Positions 1 through 10,304 are shown, counted from the stretch's first letter. The stretch: 36,840 nt of DNA from Clostridia bacterium (GCA_016287245.1 JAEEWG010000027.1:1-36840); one strand, 5' to 3'. A program made the numbers and translations. The notes: a model not told the origin generated them from the sequence alone.

Positions 1-2028
<2,028 letters not shown>

Positions 2029-2095
2029 TTATATAAAGATTTAACTATAGTTTGTGGCTCCTCCGCGTGCGAATGGGCACACGTTGAGCGCATAT

Positions 2096-2104
2096 ATTAT
2101 ATCA
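2096..2104 (-). promoter_or_regulatory. Extended -10 promoter of nifJ
   Basis: On the minus strand TGATATAAT lies here, a perfect TATAAT with the TGn extension. No good TTGACA lies 17 bases upstream. Transcription would start near 2089, leaving a leader of about 70 nt. The leader holds a CGTGTG/CGCACG hairpin and two short perfect palindromes (AACTATAGTT and CTTTATATAAAG); the last overlaps the ribosome binding site. Confidence 0.65.
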
Positions 2105-2159
2105 CATATATAAAGGAATGGCGCTTTTTTCTTGCACGGAAACGGTAAAAAAACCTACT

Positions 2160-3884
2160 TTATTCTGCCGGTGCGGCTGTCGTTTCCGCAGGCGCTTCTG
2201 TAGTCTCTGCAGGCGCTTGTGTTTCCGGGGTCGTGGCCTCCGTCGGAGGCACATAACCATCCGGCGGCGTTACTTTTCCCGTAGAAGGATCCATTTTGAA
2301 GATCGTACCACCCGGTCCCAATGTACCGACACGGTACTTGGCTTCGATCAAGCGGTACTCGGTCATGATCTCTTTTCGAGCGATCTCGTTCCCGCCGGCA
2401 TCATAGGTAACTTTATACGCCTTCGCGAGTATATGGTTATGCGCAGCTCTTTCTTTGACGACCTCACCTACCGCAAGTGTCGGATCGGCTACATATTCTG
2501 TATGCGTCGGCTCTTCGTTGATCAGAAGTTCCGGATCGCCGAAGAACTTGATCGTCTGTCCGTCCGGGAGCAGACGCCCGAAGATCTCTACCGTGACCCA
2601 GAGATCGCCGTAATAGGCATGGATCGCTATCGGATAGTCTGTGTTGTTGGTGAACTTAAAGTTCGGATACTGCCAGGAGACTGTCGCATCTGTACCAATG
2701 TCAACATAGTCACTCGGCCAGGAGTGCGCGACTCTCTCGTCGACCTGAAGATCCGCCTCCATGACACTGTGATAAAGCATGGTATTTGCCTGACAGATAC
2801 CGCCGCCGTACTCCAGATTGGATGCACCGTCCAGGATGCCCGGCGCTTCCTTATAGCCTTTCTCCGGCGTTCTCTGACCGACGACGCCATTGAAATCGAA
2901 CTGCTCGCCGGGCTGCAGGACAAGACCGTTGATCGCTTTGCATACCAGATAGATATTGGTGTTACGGTTCGGCTTATCTTTTGTCTTGGAACTGTTGGAA
3001 GAAACACGTCCGAGTTTCGAGCGCAGGGATTCCGCTGTTGTCTGCGGCTCCACCACTTTCAGTTCCACAGGAATAACTGTCTTATAATTCTTTTCGGCAA
3101 AGGAGGCCTTTACATTTGCGATCGCCTCATCGATATCCACCGACTGTCCGCGCTTGGATTCTTCGATCACAAACTTCAGCTCGGCAACATCAAAGCTTGT
3201 CGCCTTGGCTTCCACCGGCGCGATATTATATCCGTCCAGCGCTTCATGCGTCAGGAGACTTACATTGTCATCGCCGATCGTAAATACGGAATTAAAATCC
3301 ATCGGAGTCTTCTGAAGAGCCGTAATTTTATCATAGCGGTCGATCAGGCCTTCCGCGCCGTCCAGTGTGCTTGATTTTGCATAGTAAAAGGCCTCGGTCA
3401 GGACATCATCAATATTGGAAGAAAGAGACATTCCATCGGTCTTAAGACGCACTTCATCGTCTCCGACCTCAAAACGGATGTCGACTAATTCATCCAGCTG
3501 CGCCTCGCGGATCTCCGAGAACATGGATTTTGCCTCATCCATAGTTTTACCGGAAACATCCACACCGTCGATCCTTATCCCCTGATAGAAACGGTCGCTG
3601 GTCACCAGTTCTTCCAGCTCGTCCGCCGTATACTTCTTTTTCTCTCCATTAACATCCGTTACGGTATATTTCTTGGCGAAAAAGTGATCCACTTCCGATT
3701 TAAAGACCTGTGTATAAAGGATCGTAAGTGTCAGCACGAACACAAGCACCGCGGTAACGATCGCGGTGATCTTCGTGGAAATATGGCACTTTTTACGTGT
3801 ATTCTTTCTTTTTACGCCCGATGTCTTTCTTATTGCGTGCTTTTTAGCGGACCTTCCTCCGCGATTCGCAATATTCTTCTTCAT
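2160..3884 (-). CDS. VanW-family cell-surface protein with PG-binding repeats and PAETT tail
   Basis: A 574-residue membrane-anchored exported protein. A basic, Lys/Arg-rich N-terminus (1-37) precedes one hydrophobic helix (about 38-58), with the rest predicted outside the cell. Residues about 90-300 resemble the repeated PG_binding_4 domain usual before VanW. The VanW domain follows, with the hallmark GGGICQ at about 360-365 and the segment RNTNIYLVC before it. A G5-like segment with YKVTYDAGG comes next, then a tail built from PAETT repeats ending in PAE. VanW proteins are widespread in Clostridia and most have no proven role; a cell-wall function is inferred, and the name does not imply vancomycin resistance. 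The start at ATG 3884 follows AAGAGGC. It is a paralogue of the gene at 6854-8701. Confidence 0.88.
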   Translation of the reverse strand: MKKNIANRGGRSAKKHAIRKTSGVKRKNTRKKCHISTKITAIVTAVLVFVLTLTILYTQVFKSEVDHFFAKKYTVTDVNGEKKKYTADELEELVTSDRFYQGIRIDGVDVSGKTMDEAKSMFSEIREAQLDELVDIRFEVGDDEVRLKTDGMSLSSNIDDVLTEAFYYAKSSTLDGAEGLIDRYDKITALQKTPMDFNSVFTIGDDNVSLLTHEALDGYNIAPVEAKATSFDVAELKFVIEESKRGQSVDIDEAIANVKASFAEKNYKTVIPVELKVVEPQTTAESLRSKLGRVSSNSSKTKDKPNRNTNIYLVCKAINGLVLQPGEQFDFNGVVGQRTPEKGYKEAPGILDGASNLEYGGGICQANTMLYHSVMEADLQVDERVAHSWPSDYVDIGTDATVSWQYPNFKFTNNTDYPIAIHAYYGDLWVTVEIFGRLLPDGQTIKFFGDPELLINEEPTHTEYVADPTLAVGEVVKERAAHNHILAKAYKVTYDAGGNEIARKEIMTEYRLIEAKYRVGTLGPGGTIFKMDPSTGKVTPPDGYVPPTEATTPETQAPAETTEAPAETTAAPAE

Positions 3885-3923
3885 CTTTCATCAGCCTCTT
3901 TTTACCTTTTCCTTCTTTTTAGA

Positions 3924-3952
3924 ATAATACGCTGATATGCTTTGACATTCAA
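3924..3952 (-). promoter_or_regulatory. Promoter of the first VanW gene
   Basis: Minus-strand TTGAAT (3952-3947), a 17-base spacer and TATTAT (3929-3924) form a good housekeeping-type promoter. It sits between the upstream terminator and the VanW start at 3884. Confidence 0.7.
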
Positions 3953-3981
3953 TATATTTTTTCACGTATTTATATCTTTTC

Positions 3982-4024
3982 GAAAAGAAAGTGCCGCAGG
4001 CGATTTCATACCGCCTGGAGGCAC
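3982..4024 (-). terminator. Intrinsic terminator after the SLWG-repeat lipoprotein gene
   Basis: Read on the minus strand, GTGCC (4024-4020) pairs with GGCAC (3995-3991), and inside it AGGCG pairs with CGCCT. The stem is followed by TTTCTTTTCG. It lies 53 bases after the lipoprotein stop codon. Confidence 0.8.
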
Positions 4025-4076
4025 CCTTCTTCACTTCATTTGATTCGGAGAAAAGCTCCTGCACGGAGCATCTTCT

Positions 4077-4997
4077 TTACTTTAACGAATACTTTATGGC
4101 GACATAATACTTATCATCATCGTCATGCATATTTAAGTACAGGTCCACATATCCTTTCCCGACCGTATAACAGAAACCGTATCCATTCACACCTTCGTCC
4201 ATAGCATTCTCGGTGATCGGATCCTTGTGGACTGTGTAGTTTCCGCCGGACATGGCTTTATATGCAGCTATTCTCTTTTCACCCAGGTCATAGCGGTCAC
4301 TTACTTCGACTTCGTAGAAGATGGCCCGAAGAACACTGTGAAGGAAGAATAACGTATAATCATTCCCCTTGTAGTTCAGGCTGACGTAGTAGTCGTAGTT
4401 TTCATGTCCTTCATATCTCATATATCCGCCAAAACCGACTCCGCCAAAGTATGTATCCACCTCGTCCATTTCCAGTCCTAGGAGATAATCATCTATATAG
4501 AGCACTCCGTCTTCGACATAAAGGGATTTCTCATCTGCGTAGTGATCCAGCTTCGGCGCTGCCCACTTATCATTAACGTCGTCATCATTATCACCAGGAT
4601 CTACATCATCCATGGCATCTAATCCGCCGCCGTTTACCGTTAATTCCCCTTCTTCGTTGTAGTCTGACGGGTCGTATGTCTCTTCCTCATCCTCATCCTC
4701 TTCCTCTTCAGCCTGTGTAGGATTCTCTGTCGGGTCACCCCAGAGGCTGTCCTCATTCTTTGATGGATTTGAGCTCGGCTCTCCCCAGAGACTGTCATCG
4801 TCCTTTGTCGGATTCTGACTCGGCTCTCCCCAGAGGCTGTCCTCATCATTCGTATCGTTATTGTCTCCCCAGATACTTCCTGTGTCTGAGGTCACTTCTT
4901 CCTTCTCTTTCTTTCCGCAGGATGTCACGCTCAAAGCCATTGCGCTTATCAGTAAAAAGGACAAAATGCGGTGTTTGGTCGTAAAAGCATTCTTCAT
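4077..4997 (-). CDS. Lipoprotein with SLWG repeats and an acidic linker, function unknown
   Basis: I do not recognise the family. The 306-residue protein starts at ATG 4997 behind GGAGAAA; an upstream in-frame extension to 5192 would run through a terminator, so it is rejected. Residues 1-26 are a signal peptide and V24-T25-S26-C27 is a lipobox, so the product is probably lipid-anchored on the outer face of the membrane. Residues 41-98 hold one diverged and three close 13-15-residue repeats beginning SIWG or SLWG, followed by E/N-P-S/T-x-N-P. A strongly acidic stretch (about 97-145, runs of Glu and Asp) follows, then a folded C-terminal region of about 150 residues rich in Tyr, Gly and Asp. 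It is monocistronic, with its own promoter and terminator. The repeats plus acidic region look like a flexible stalk. Confidence 0.8.
   Translation of the reverse strand: MKNAFTTKHRILSFLLISAMALSVTSCGKKEKEEVTSDTGSIWGDNNDTNDEDSLWGEPSQNPTKDDDSLWGEPSSNPSKNEDSLWGDPTENPTQAEEEEDEDEEETYDPSDYNEEGELTVNGGGLDAMDDVDPGDNDDDVNDKWAAPKLDHYADEKSLYVEDGVLYIDDYLLGLEMDEVDTYFGGVGFGGYMRYEGHENYDYYVSLNYKGNDYTLFFLHSVLRAIFYEVEVSDRYDLGEKRIAAYKAMSGGNYTVHKDPITENAMDEGVNGYGFCYTVGKGYVDLYLNMHDDDDKYYVAIKYSLK
4704..4877 (-). repeat. In-frame 45-bp tandem repeat encoding SLWG units
   Basis: Three adjacent 45-bp units (residues 54-68, 69-83, 84-98 of the lipoprotein) plus a diverged 39-bp unit (41-53). Each encodes S-L/I-W-G followed by Glu/Asp-Pro-Ser/Thr-x-Asn-Pro. 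The two middle units are nearly the same at the DNA level, which fits recent unit duplication. Confidence 0.8.
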
Positions 4998-5028
4998 AAC
5001 TATTTTCTCCTGACAGATTGATGGAATT

Positions 5029-5037
5029 AGTATATCA
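5029..5037 (-). promoter_or_regulatory. Extended -10 promoter of the lipoprotein gene
   Basis: The minus strand reads TGATATACT, a TGn-extended -10, 32 bases before the ATG and after the gpmI terminator. No convincing -35 is visible. Confidence 0.55.
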
Positions 5038-5071
5038 CACTTCATCAAATAAGTTTTACGTTTTGTAAAAA

Positions 5072-5130
5072 TATAAAAACAGCGCCTCCGGGGTCCGTCT
5101 TCGAAAAGGCTGTCCGCCAAAGAGGCGCTG
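5072..5130 (-). terminator. Intrinsic terminator of gpmI
   Basis: On the minus strand CAGCGCCTC (5130-5122) pairs with GAGGCGCTG (5088-5080), a perfect 9-bp GC-rich stem followed by TTTTTATATTTTT. Its loop contains a small CTT-TTCG-AAG hairpin. Confidence 0.88.
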
Positions 5131-5158
5131 ATGATCTGCTTTGGTTTTATCGGATGAA

Positions 5159-6787
5159 TTACTTCATCTTTATCATGGAAGACTCCCAGCAATCCGGCTT
5201 CTCTACACCGAGAAGATCTGCGATGGTTGCTGCGATGTTTGCAAGACCATAGGAATCGGAATTAACGACTTCGTACTTATCCTTGTTCTCCGTGTTGTCA
5301 TAGAAGATGCACGGTACAGGATTGAGTGTGTGGGAAGTCTTTGCCTTGATACGGCCGTCCTTGTCTGCCTTCGGAGAACCGTCCTTGGCAAGCTCGAACA
5401 TTTCCTCTGCATTACCGTGGTCAGCTGTGATGATCGCCATACCGCCAACTGCGTCGATGGCCGGAAGGATTCTCTTCAGAGCGATATCTACGGATTCAAC
5501 ACCGATGACAGCAGACTCGAAAACGCCTGTGTGACCGACCATGTCGCCGTTCGGGAAGTTTACTCTCATGAACGGGTACTTGTTTTCAGAAATGAGTTCA
5601 ACGAGCTTGTCGGTGATCTCTGCGGACTTCATCCACGGACGCTGCTCGAAAGGAACGATATCGGACGGGATCTCGATGTACTCTTCGAGATCATCGTTGA
5701 ACTTACTGGATCTGTTACCGTTGAAGAAGTAAGTCACGTGACCGTACTTCTGCGTTTCGGAGATCGCCAGCTGAGCGATGCCCTTGTTTGCGAGGAGCTC
5801 GCCGAGGGTGTTTCTGATGACCGGCGGAGAAACGAGGAACTTCTTCGGGATGTGAAGGTCGCCGTCGTACTCGAGCATACCGGCATAGTTTACGTTCGGA
5901 ACACGAACGCGGTCGAACTTATCAAAATCTGCGCCGCTCTCAAATGCTACTGTCAGTTCCTGAGCACGGTCACCACGGAAGTTGTAGAGGATCACGCTGT
6001 CGCCGTCTTCGATGGTTCCCACCGGAGCACCGTTTTCAGCGATAACGAATGCCGGAAGATCCTGGTCGATAACGTTCGGGATCTCGGAACGGAATGTCTC
6101 GATCGCTTCTTTTGCTGTAGAAAACTGTCTGCCCTCACCAAGTACGTGCGTCTTCCAGCCGGCTTCTACCATGCCCCAGTTTGCGCCGTAACGGTCCATC
6201 GTGATGACCATACGTCCGCCGCCGGAAGCGATACGGTAATCGTGTGTCGCATCGGAAAGCTCGGAAAGCTTCGCCTCGAGCTGGTCAACATACTGAAGAG
6301 CAGATGTCTCACCAACATCACGGCCGTCAAGAAGGATGTGGATGCGGACCTTCTCTACGCCCTCTTCCTTTGCTTCATCAAGCATAGCGAGAAGGTGATC
6401 GATATGAGAGTGTACGTTACCATCGGAGAGAAGACCGATGAAATGCATCGTGCCGCCCTTCTTCGCATCTGCTACGAGGGACTGCCATACTTCACTCTGG
6501 TACATGCTCTTGCTGGCCAAAGACTCGGAAACGAGTTTTGCACCCTGGCTGTATACCTGGCCTGCGCCGATCGCGTTGTGGCCTACCTCGGAGTTACCCA
6601 TATCTCCGTCAGACGGAAGACCGACGGCAGTACCGTGTGCCTTCAGCTTCTGCATCGGATAGTTCTTCATGCAGTTGTCCAGGATCGGCTTCTTCGCGCC
6701 TGTTACGGCGTTACCTGTTTCGATCTCCTTGATTCCCACACCGTCCATGATGATCAGTACGATCGGGCCTTTGTAGTTTGTGCTCAT
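5159..6787 (-). CDS. gpmI: 2,3-bisphosphoglycerate-independent phosphoglycerate mutase
   Basis: It interconverts 3-phosphoglycerate and 2-phosphoglycerate in glycolysis through a phosphoserine intermediate with two Mn2+ ions. The 542-residue protein starts at ATG 6787 (MSTNYKG) behind AAGGAG; a longer reading frame to 6820 would run into the preceding terminator hairpin. Visible motifs are metal-binding D15 in IIMDGVG, catalytic S66 in GDMGNSEVGH, a TADHGNAEEM segment near the C-terminus with the second Asp-His metal set, and KTSHTLNPVPC. Length is slightly above the usual 505-515. A strong terminator stands just upstream with no room for a promoter after it, so expression may depend on read-through or on a promoter inside the VanW gene. 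Confidence 0.97.
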   Translation of the reverse strand: MSTNYKGPIVLIIMDGVGIKEIETGNAVTGAKKPILDNCMKNYPMQKLKAHGTAVGLPSDGDMGNSEVGHNAIGAGQVYSQGAKLVSESLASKSMYQSEVWQSLVADAKKGGTMHFIGLLSDGNVHSHIDHLLAMLDEAKEEGVEKVRIHILLDGRDVGETSALQYVDQLEAKLSELSDATHDYRIASGGGRMVITMDRYGANWGMVEAGWKTHVLGEGRQFSTAKEAIETFRSEIPNVIDQDLPAFVIAENGAPVGTIEDGDSVILYNFRGDRAQELTVAFESGADFDKFDRVRVPNVNYAGMLEYDGDLHIPKKFLVSPPVIRNTLGELLANKGIAQLAISETQKYGHVTYFFNGNRSSKFNDDLEEYIEIPSDIVPFEQRPWMKSAEITDKLVELISENKYPFMRVNFPNGDMVGHTGVFESAVIGVESVDIALKRILPAIDAVGGMAIITADHGNAEEMFELAKDGSPKADKDGRIKAKTSHTLNPVPCIFYDNTENKDKYEVVNSDSYGLANIAATIADLLGVEKPDCWESSMIKMK

Positions 6788-6807
6788 AGTCTTTTTCTCC
6801 TTTTCAT

Positions 6808-6843
6808 AAAAAGGGCACAACCCTCAAGTTAAGACTTGTGCCC
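6808..6843 (-). terminator. Intrinsic terminator between the second VanW gene and gpmI
   Basis: Minus-strand GGGCACAA (6843-6836) and TTGTGCCC (6820-6813) form a perfect 8-bp stem followed by TTTTT. It lies 10 bases after the VanW stop codon. Only about 20 bases separate its T-run from the gpmI start codon. Confidence 0.88.
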
Positions 6844-6853
6844 TGAATTATCT

Positions 6854-8701
6854 TTAACCTTCGTTTGGCGCCTCAGGCTCCTTGGACTCCGGCGGTGGTG
6901 TCGTTTCCTTAGGTGTCGTTTCTTTAGGTGTCGTTTCCTCCGGCGGCTTCGTATCCTCTGTCGCCTTGGTGCCCTCGGTTGCCTTTGTCTCTTCTGTCGC
7001 CTTTGTTTCCTTGGTCTCGGAAGGCTCCTTAGTCTCCGTCGGTTCCTTTGTCTCGGATGGTGCCTTTGTCTCGGTCGGTCCCTGGGTCTCGCCCGTGTTC
7101 TCCGTCTCGGAGCTGGTACCGGTATCGCCTGTCGGCTGTACATCATCCGGCATATCGACCTTACCGGTTGCAGGATCCATGTTGTAGATCTTGCCGTCCG
7201 GACCACGTGTACCTACGCGGACCTCCGCATTATTCATCGGGTAAGAGCTCTTTAAGTACTCAACACGTTTGACCTCGTTGCCATCCTTATCGTAGTAGAC
7301 CTTCCAGGATGTGCAGGTGTAGCCGGTGTGTGCGGAACGAGCTGTCTCTCTGGTGCCGACTGCCATTGAAGAGTCTGCGATATAGACAGTTCTGGTCGGC
7401 TCGGAAGAACTTAAGACTTCACCGATCAGTTCGATCCTCTGTCCATCCGGAAGCGGACGGCCGTAGATCTGAACGGTTACGCTCTGGTCAGCATAATAAG
7501 CATGGATCGCAATCGGGTATTCAGAGTCATTGGTGAACTGGAAGTTCGGGCTCTGCCATGTAACGGTCGCGTCAGTTCCCTTCGGAACGTAGCTGCTCGG
7601 GATAGTGTGCGGATGACGCTCATCTACCTGCAGGTCTGCCTTAACGACGCTGTGGTAGAGCATGGTGTTTGCCTGACAGATACCGCCGCCGAGCTCGAGC
7701 TTATACACGCCGCCAACGATTCCGTTCGCTTCTTTATAGCCCTTGGCTGCAGTTCTCTGTCCAACATAGTCGTTGAAGTTGAAGCTTTCACCAGGCTGGA
7801 GCACCAGACCGTCGATCTTCTCGCAGACCAGACGGATGTTGGTGTTACGGTTGGAGTTCGATGTTGTTGAAGAAGTTGTGGAAGAGACCTTGCAGAGGTA
7901 CTCTTTGAGGAATTCTCCGGAAGTCTCCGGCTCAATGACCTCAGTGGCTACCGGAACAACGACTTCGTATTCCGAACCGGCAATGGCACTCTTAACATCG
8001 GCGATCGCCTTGTCAAAATCTACGTTGAAACCTTCCTGGGAATCTTCGATGATGAATTCCAGCGCCTCTTTGTCAAAACCGGTGGCGTGTGCTTCCACGA
8101 CATCCTTCTGGTAGGAATCCAGAGAATTGTGCACCAGTGTCTCGACTGCATCTGTGTCGATCGTGTATGCGGAAGCAAACTCGACCGGCTTCGTCTTCAG
8201 CGCGTTGATGGTGTTATAGCGGTCCTTAAGACCTTCACTGCCGGACAGTGTACTTGTACGGCCGTAGTTATATGCTTTTTCGATGATCTCGTCGATATCG
8301 CTTGTCACGGTAAGACCATCTGTACCCATCTGGATCAGGTCACCGTCGATATCGAATTTAATGTCCAGGAGATCGGAAGCGCTCTTCTTGTTATTGTCAG
8401 CGAAAAGTTTCTTGACCTCTTCCTTGCTTTTTCCGCCAACGTCAACACCGTCGATCTTGATGCCCTGGTAGAAACCGGGGGTGTCGATCTCGAGAGTCAA
8501 CTCTTCCGGAGTATAAGAAACTTCACTGCCGTTGATATCTGTAACGACGATCTTGGTCTCTTTCGGACCACCGAATACGTCCTTCAGAACGGTCATGTAG
8601 AGCACGGTGCCGATAGCACCAAGAACGAGCACACCTGAAACAACTCCAAGTATCGCCGTAGTGATTTTCTTTTGTCTTCTCTTCGCCGCGTTTTTCTTCA
8701 T
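6854..8701 (-). CDS. VanW-family cell-surface protein with long Thr/Glu/Lys/Pro tail
   Basis: A 615-residue paralogue of the protein at 2160-3884, with the same plan: basic N-terminus, one membrane helix (about 17-38), PG_binding_4-like region (about 70-280), VanW domain with RNTNIRLVC and GGGICQ at about 338-343, and a G5-like segment with WKVYYDKDGNE. The start is ATG 8701 behind AAGAGGCG, the same weak site used by the paralogue. The last 85 or so residues are a low-complexity repeat of ETKEP, ATE-T and KETTP units, with no LPXTG sorting signal, so anchoring relies on the N-terminal helix. The tail resembles wall-spanning or surface-exposed linkers. A role at peptidoglycan is inferred from family domains only. 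Confidence 0.88.
   Translation of the reverse strand: MKKNAAKRRQKKITTAILGVVSGVLVLGAIGTVLYMTVLKDVFGGPKETKIVVTDINGSEVSYTPEELTLEIDTPGFYQGIKIDGVDVGGKSKEEVKKLFADNNKKSASDLLDIKFDIDGDLIQMGTDGLTVTSDIDEIIEKAYNYGRTSTLSGSEGLKDRYNTINALKTKPVEFASAYTIDTDAVETLVHNSLDSYQKDVVEAHATGFDKEALEFIIEDSQEGFNVDFDKAIADVKSAIAGSEYEVVVPVATEVIEPETSGEFLKEYLCKVSSTTSSTTSNSNRNTNIRLVCEKIDGLVLQPGESFNFNDYVGQRTAAKGYKEANGIVGGVYKLELGGGICQANTMLYHSVVKADLQVDERHPHTIPSSYVPKGTDATVTWQSPNFQFTNDSEYPIAIHAYYADQSVTVQIYGRPLPDGQRIELIGEVLSSSEPTRTVYIADSSMAVGTRETARSAHTGYTCTSWKVYYDKDGNEVKRVEYLKSSYPMNNAEVRVGTRGPDGKIYNMDPATGKVDMPDDVQPTGDTGTSSETENTGETQGPTETKAPSETKEPTETKEPSETKETKATEETKATEGTKATEDTKPPEETTPKETTPKETTPPPESKEPEAPNEG
6857..7115 (-). repeat. Low-complexity repeat coding the Thr/Glu/Lys/Pro tail
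   Basis: Tandem short units on the minus strand encode ETKEP, ETKAT, EETKATE and ETTPKETTP motifs. Unit lengths vary from 4 to 8 codons. Such tracts vary in length between strains by slippage. Confidence 0.7.
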
Positions 8702-8751
8702 GTCACTGACGCCTCTTCCCGAATTATTTATATACTTATGCACCCTGTAAA

Positions 8752-8780
8752 ATATTACTATATCCAGACAACTCTATCAA
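8752..8780 (-). promoter_or_regulatory. Promoter of the second VanW gene
   Basis: Minus-strand TTGATA (8780-8775), a 17-base spacer and TAATAT (8757-8752), followed by a leader of about 45 nt to the ATG at 8701. Confidence 0.7.
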
Positions 8781-8894
8781 GAGAAAATCAAGGATTTTTA
8801 CCTTACAAAATATGTAACATTCGCTTTCGGTTTTTTGTGTAATCGGCGCGTTTCTTTTGACATTTTGCGTTTCTTTCAAATATTGCCCGATTCG

Positions 8895-8903
8895 TGTTAC
8901 TAT
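8895..8903 (+). promoter_or_regulatory. Extended -10 promoter of the HAD gene
   Basis: The plus strand reads TGTTACTAT, a TGn-extended -10 element about 50 bases before the TTG start. TTGACA at 8858-8863 is too far away for normal spacing. Confidence 0.45.
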
Positions 8904-8952
8904 TAGCACGGAAGGAACATTCCGGAACGTCATGAAAAGGAGCTTTTCACTT

Positions 8953-9747
8953 TTGGAAAGACTGATCGTCTGCGATATCGATAACACTCTTCTTCCTCCG
9001 GGCGGGAAGATCTCGGATGCGACCATGGAGGTCATCGCCTCTTTAGGCAGCCATACCGGCTTTTCCATCGCAACGGGGAGATCTTTTCACGTCGTTAGAA
9101 AATTCGTCGAGGATTTAGGCCTTGCCCTTCCGGTCATCACCAGCAACGGCGCGCAGGTCTATGATTATCAGCGCGAAACGCCGGTCTACGAATCCTGTTT
9201 TTCCGACCGTTCGGCTTCTTCCCTGATGCACCGCCTGATCTCCGAGGGCTTCGATTTTGTCGCCTACGGCGGTGACGGTATCTTCTACCGTCCGGGAAGC
9301 ACGCATATGGATTTTTTCCTGAACTATAACGAATCGGTCCGTCCCGGGATCCGGGCGCCCCTTATTCCTCTGAACGAAAAGGACCTTTCCTCTGTCCCGA
9401 AGGCGCTGACGAAGGTCCTCGTGTACTTCCCGACTTCGGATCTTACGAAGTCTCTTTCTTCTGAAAAAGATCTGGAAGTGACCTCTTCGATGCCTCATGT
9501 CATTGATATCATGGCGAAGGGATCCACCAAGGGGAATGCCGTGGTCGCACTGGCGGAGTATCTTCAGGTTCCGCTTTCTTCCGTGTACTGCTTCGGCGAC
9601 AATGAAAACGACATCAGCATGTTCACCTGCGGCGCCGTCGGAGTCGCCATGGGAAACGCCTCGGAGGAGACGAAGAAATATGCCTCTATCGTGACCCGTA
9701 ACTGCAAAGATGACGGAGTCGCTTACGCGATCCGCCATCTTCTCTAA
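8953..9747 (+). CDS. Cof-type HAD-family phosphatase
   Basis: A 264-residue cytoplasmic phosphatase of the Cof subfamily (type IIB cap) of haloacid dehalogenase-like hydrolases, which dephosphorylate sugar phosphates and similar small metabolites; the substrate cannot be read from sequence. Motifs: the nucleophile motif DIDNT (D8 and D10 in this numbering), FSIATGRS as motif II, KGSTKGNAV holding the motif III lysine, and FGDNENDISMF as motif IV. I chose the TTG start at 8953 because AAAGGAG ends 10 bases before it and it places the DxD motif at the usual residue 8. An in-frame ATG at 8932 lacks a well-spaced site but is possible. The gene converges with the next one; the gap is 27 bases. Confidence 0.9.
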   Translation: MERLIVCDIDNTLLPPGGKISDATMEVIASLGSHTGFSIATGRSFHVVRKFVEDLGLALPVITSNGAQVYDYQRETPVYESCFSDRSASSLMHRLISEGFDFVAYGGDGIFYRPGSTHMDFFLNYNESVRPGIRAPLIPLNEKDLSSVPKALTKVLVYFPTSDLTKSLSSEKDLEVTSSMPHVIDIMAKGSTKGNAVVALAEYLQVPLSSVYCFGDNENDISMFTCGAVGVAMGNASEETKKYASIVTRNCKDDGVAYAIRHLL

Positions 9748-9774
9748 GCATTTTCAGTTGTAGCAGGTACTTCC

Positions 9775-10131
9775 TCAGCGGATCGATACGTGCATCGATC
9801 TTGCGATGATGAAGAATCTTCTGTTTTCCACCTTGATCTTGAAGATGTGATATCCCTGACCGATGTGGTATCTCTCGTTCATCTGGTAGAATTCTTCCTG
9901 CGGAGCCAGACCGATAAAGTCCCCACCCTCATATGTAAATCTCATCGGGCAGGAAATCATGAACGGCTGCATGAATACGATCTCCAGGACCGGATCTGCG
10001 AACTCGTCCGGTCTGCCGACAAGGACGACCTGTTCGTTGTCCGCGGACTGGATCTCAAAATACATCCACAGTACATCGGAAAGGCACTCTTTGATCGAAT
10101 TAAATTTGATCAGACACTCGTTTGCCGTCAT
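9775..10131 (-). CDS. Conserved-looking small protein of unknown function
   Basis: A 118-residue protein without signal peptide or membrane helix, so probably cytoplasmic. The start, ATG 10131, has an excellent GGAGGAG site 9 bases upstream, which supports a real gene. The composition is mixed and acidic in the first half, with a hydrophobic central segment (VLEIVFMQPFMISCPMRF) and a beta-rich, basic C-terminus (IFKIKVENRRFFIIARSMHV). I see no catalytic motif and do not recognise the family. It is flanked by pgm upstream, with an intervening terminator, and by the convergent phosphatase downstream, so context gives no functional hint. Confidence 0.72.
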   Translation of the reverse strand: MTANECLIKFNSIKECLSDVLWMYFEIQSADNEQVVLVGRPDEFADPVLEIVFMQPFMISCPMRFTYEGGDFIGLAPQEEFYQMNERYHIGQGYHIFKIKVENRRFFIIARSMHVSIR

Positions 10132-10304
10132 TTCGCATACTCCTCCTACTGGAATTCACCCCGAGAATAACATCAAACGAAAACGAAAAAAAGACTTTCA
10201 AGGCTTTGAAAAGTGACAATTCTGTGGAAAATTAAGAAGTTTGCCACATTTCTGCCACAATTAAACCGATTTAGGTGGAAATTCTATGTTTTTCTTCGCA
10301 TTTG

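Noticed and set aside
4998..5192. N-terminal extension of the SLWG lipoprotein
   Set aside because: It would run through the gpmI terminator and bury the signal peptide and lipobox inside the protein.
5141..6832. 563-codon plus-strand frame opposite gpmI
   Set aside because: Shadow of strongly codon-biased gpmI; it crosses two terminators and matches no recognisable family.
2160..8701. Vancomycin resistance cluster
   Set aside because: VanW is a broad family name; no vanA/B-type ligase, vanH, vanX or two-component genes are present.
10209..10256. DnaA-box-like TTTTCCACA and TGTGGCA repeats suggesting an origin
   Set aside because: Only one imperfect match, no AT-rich unwinding cluster and no dnaA or dnaN nearby.
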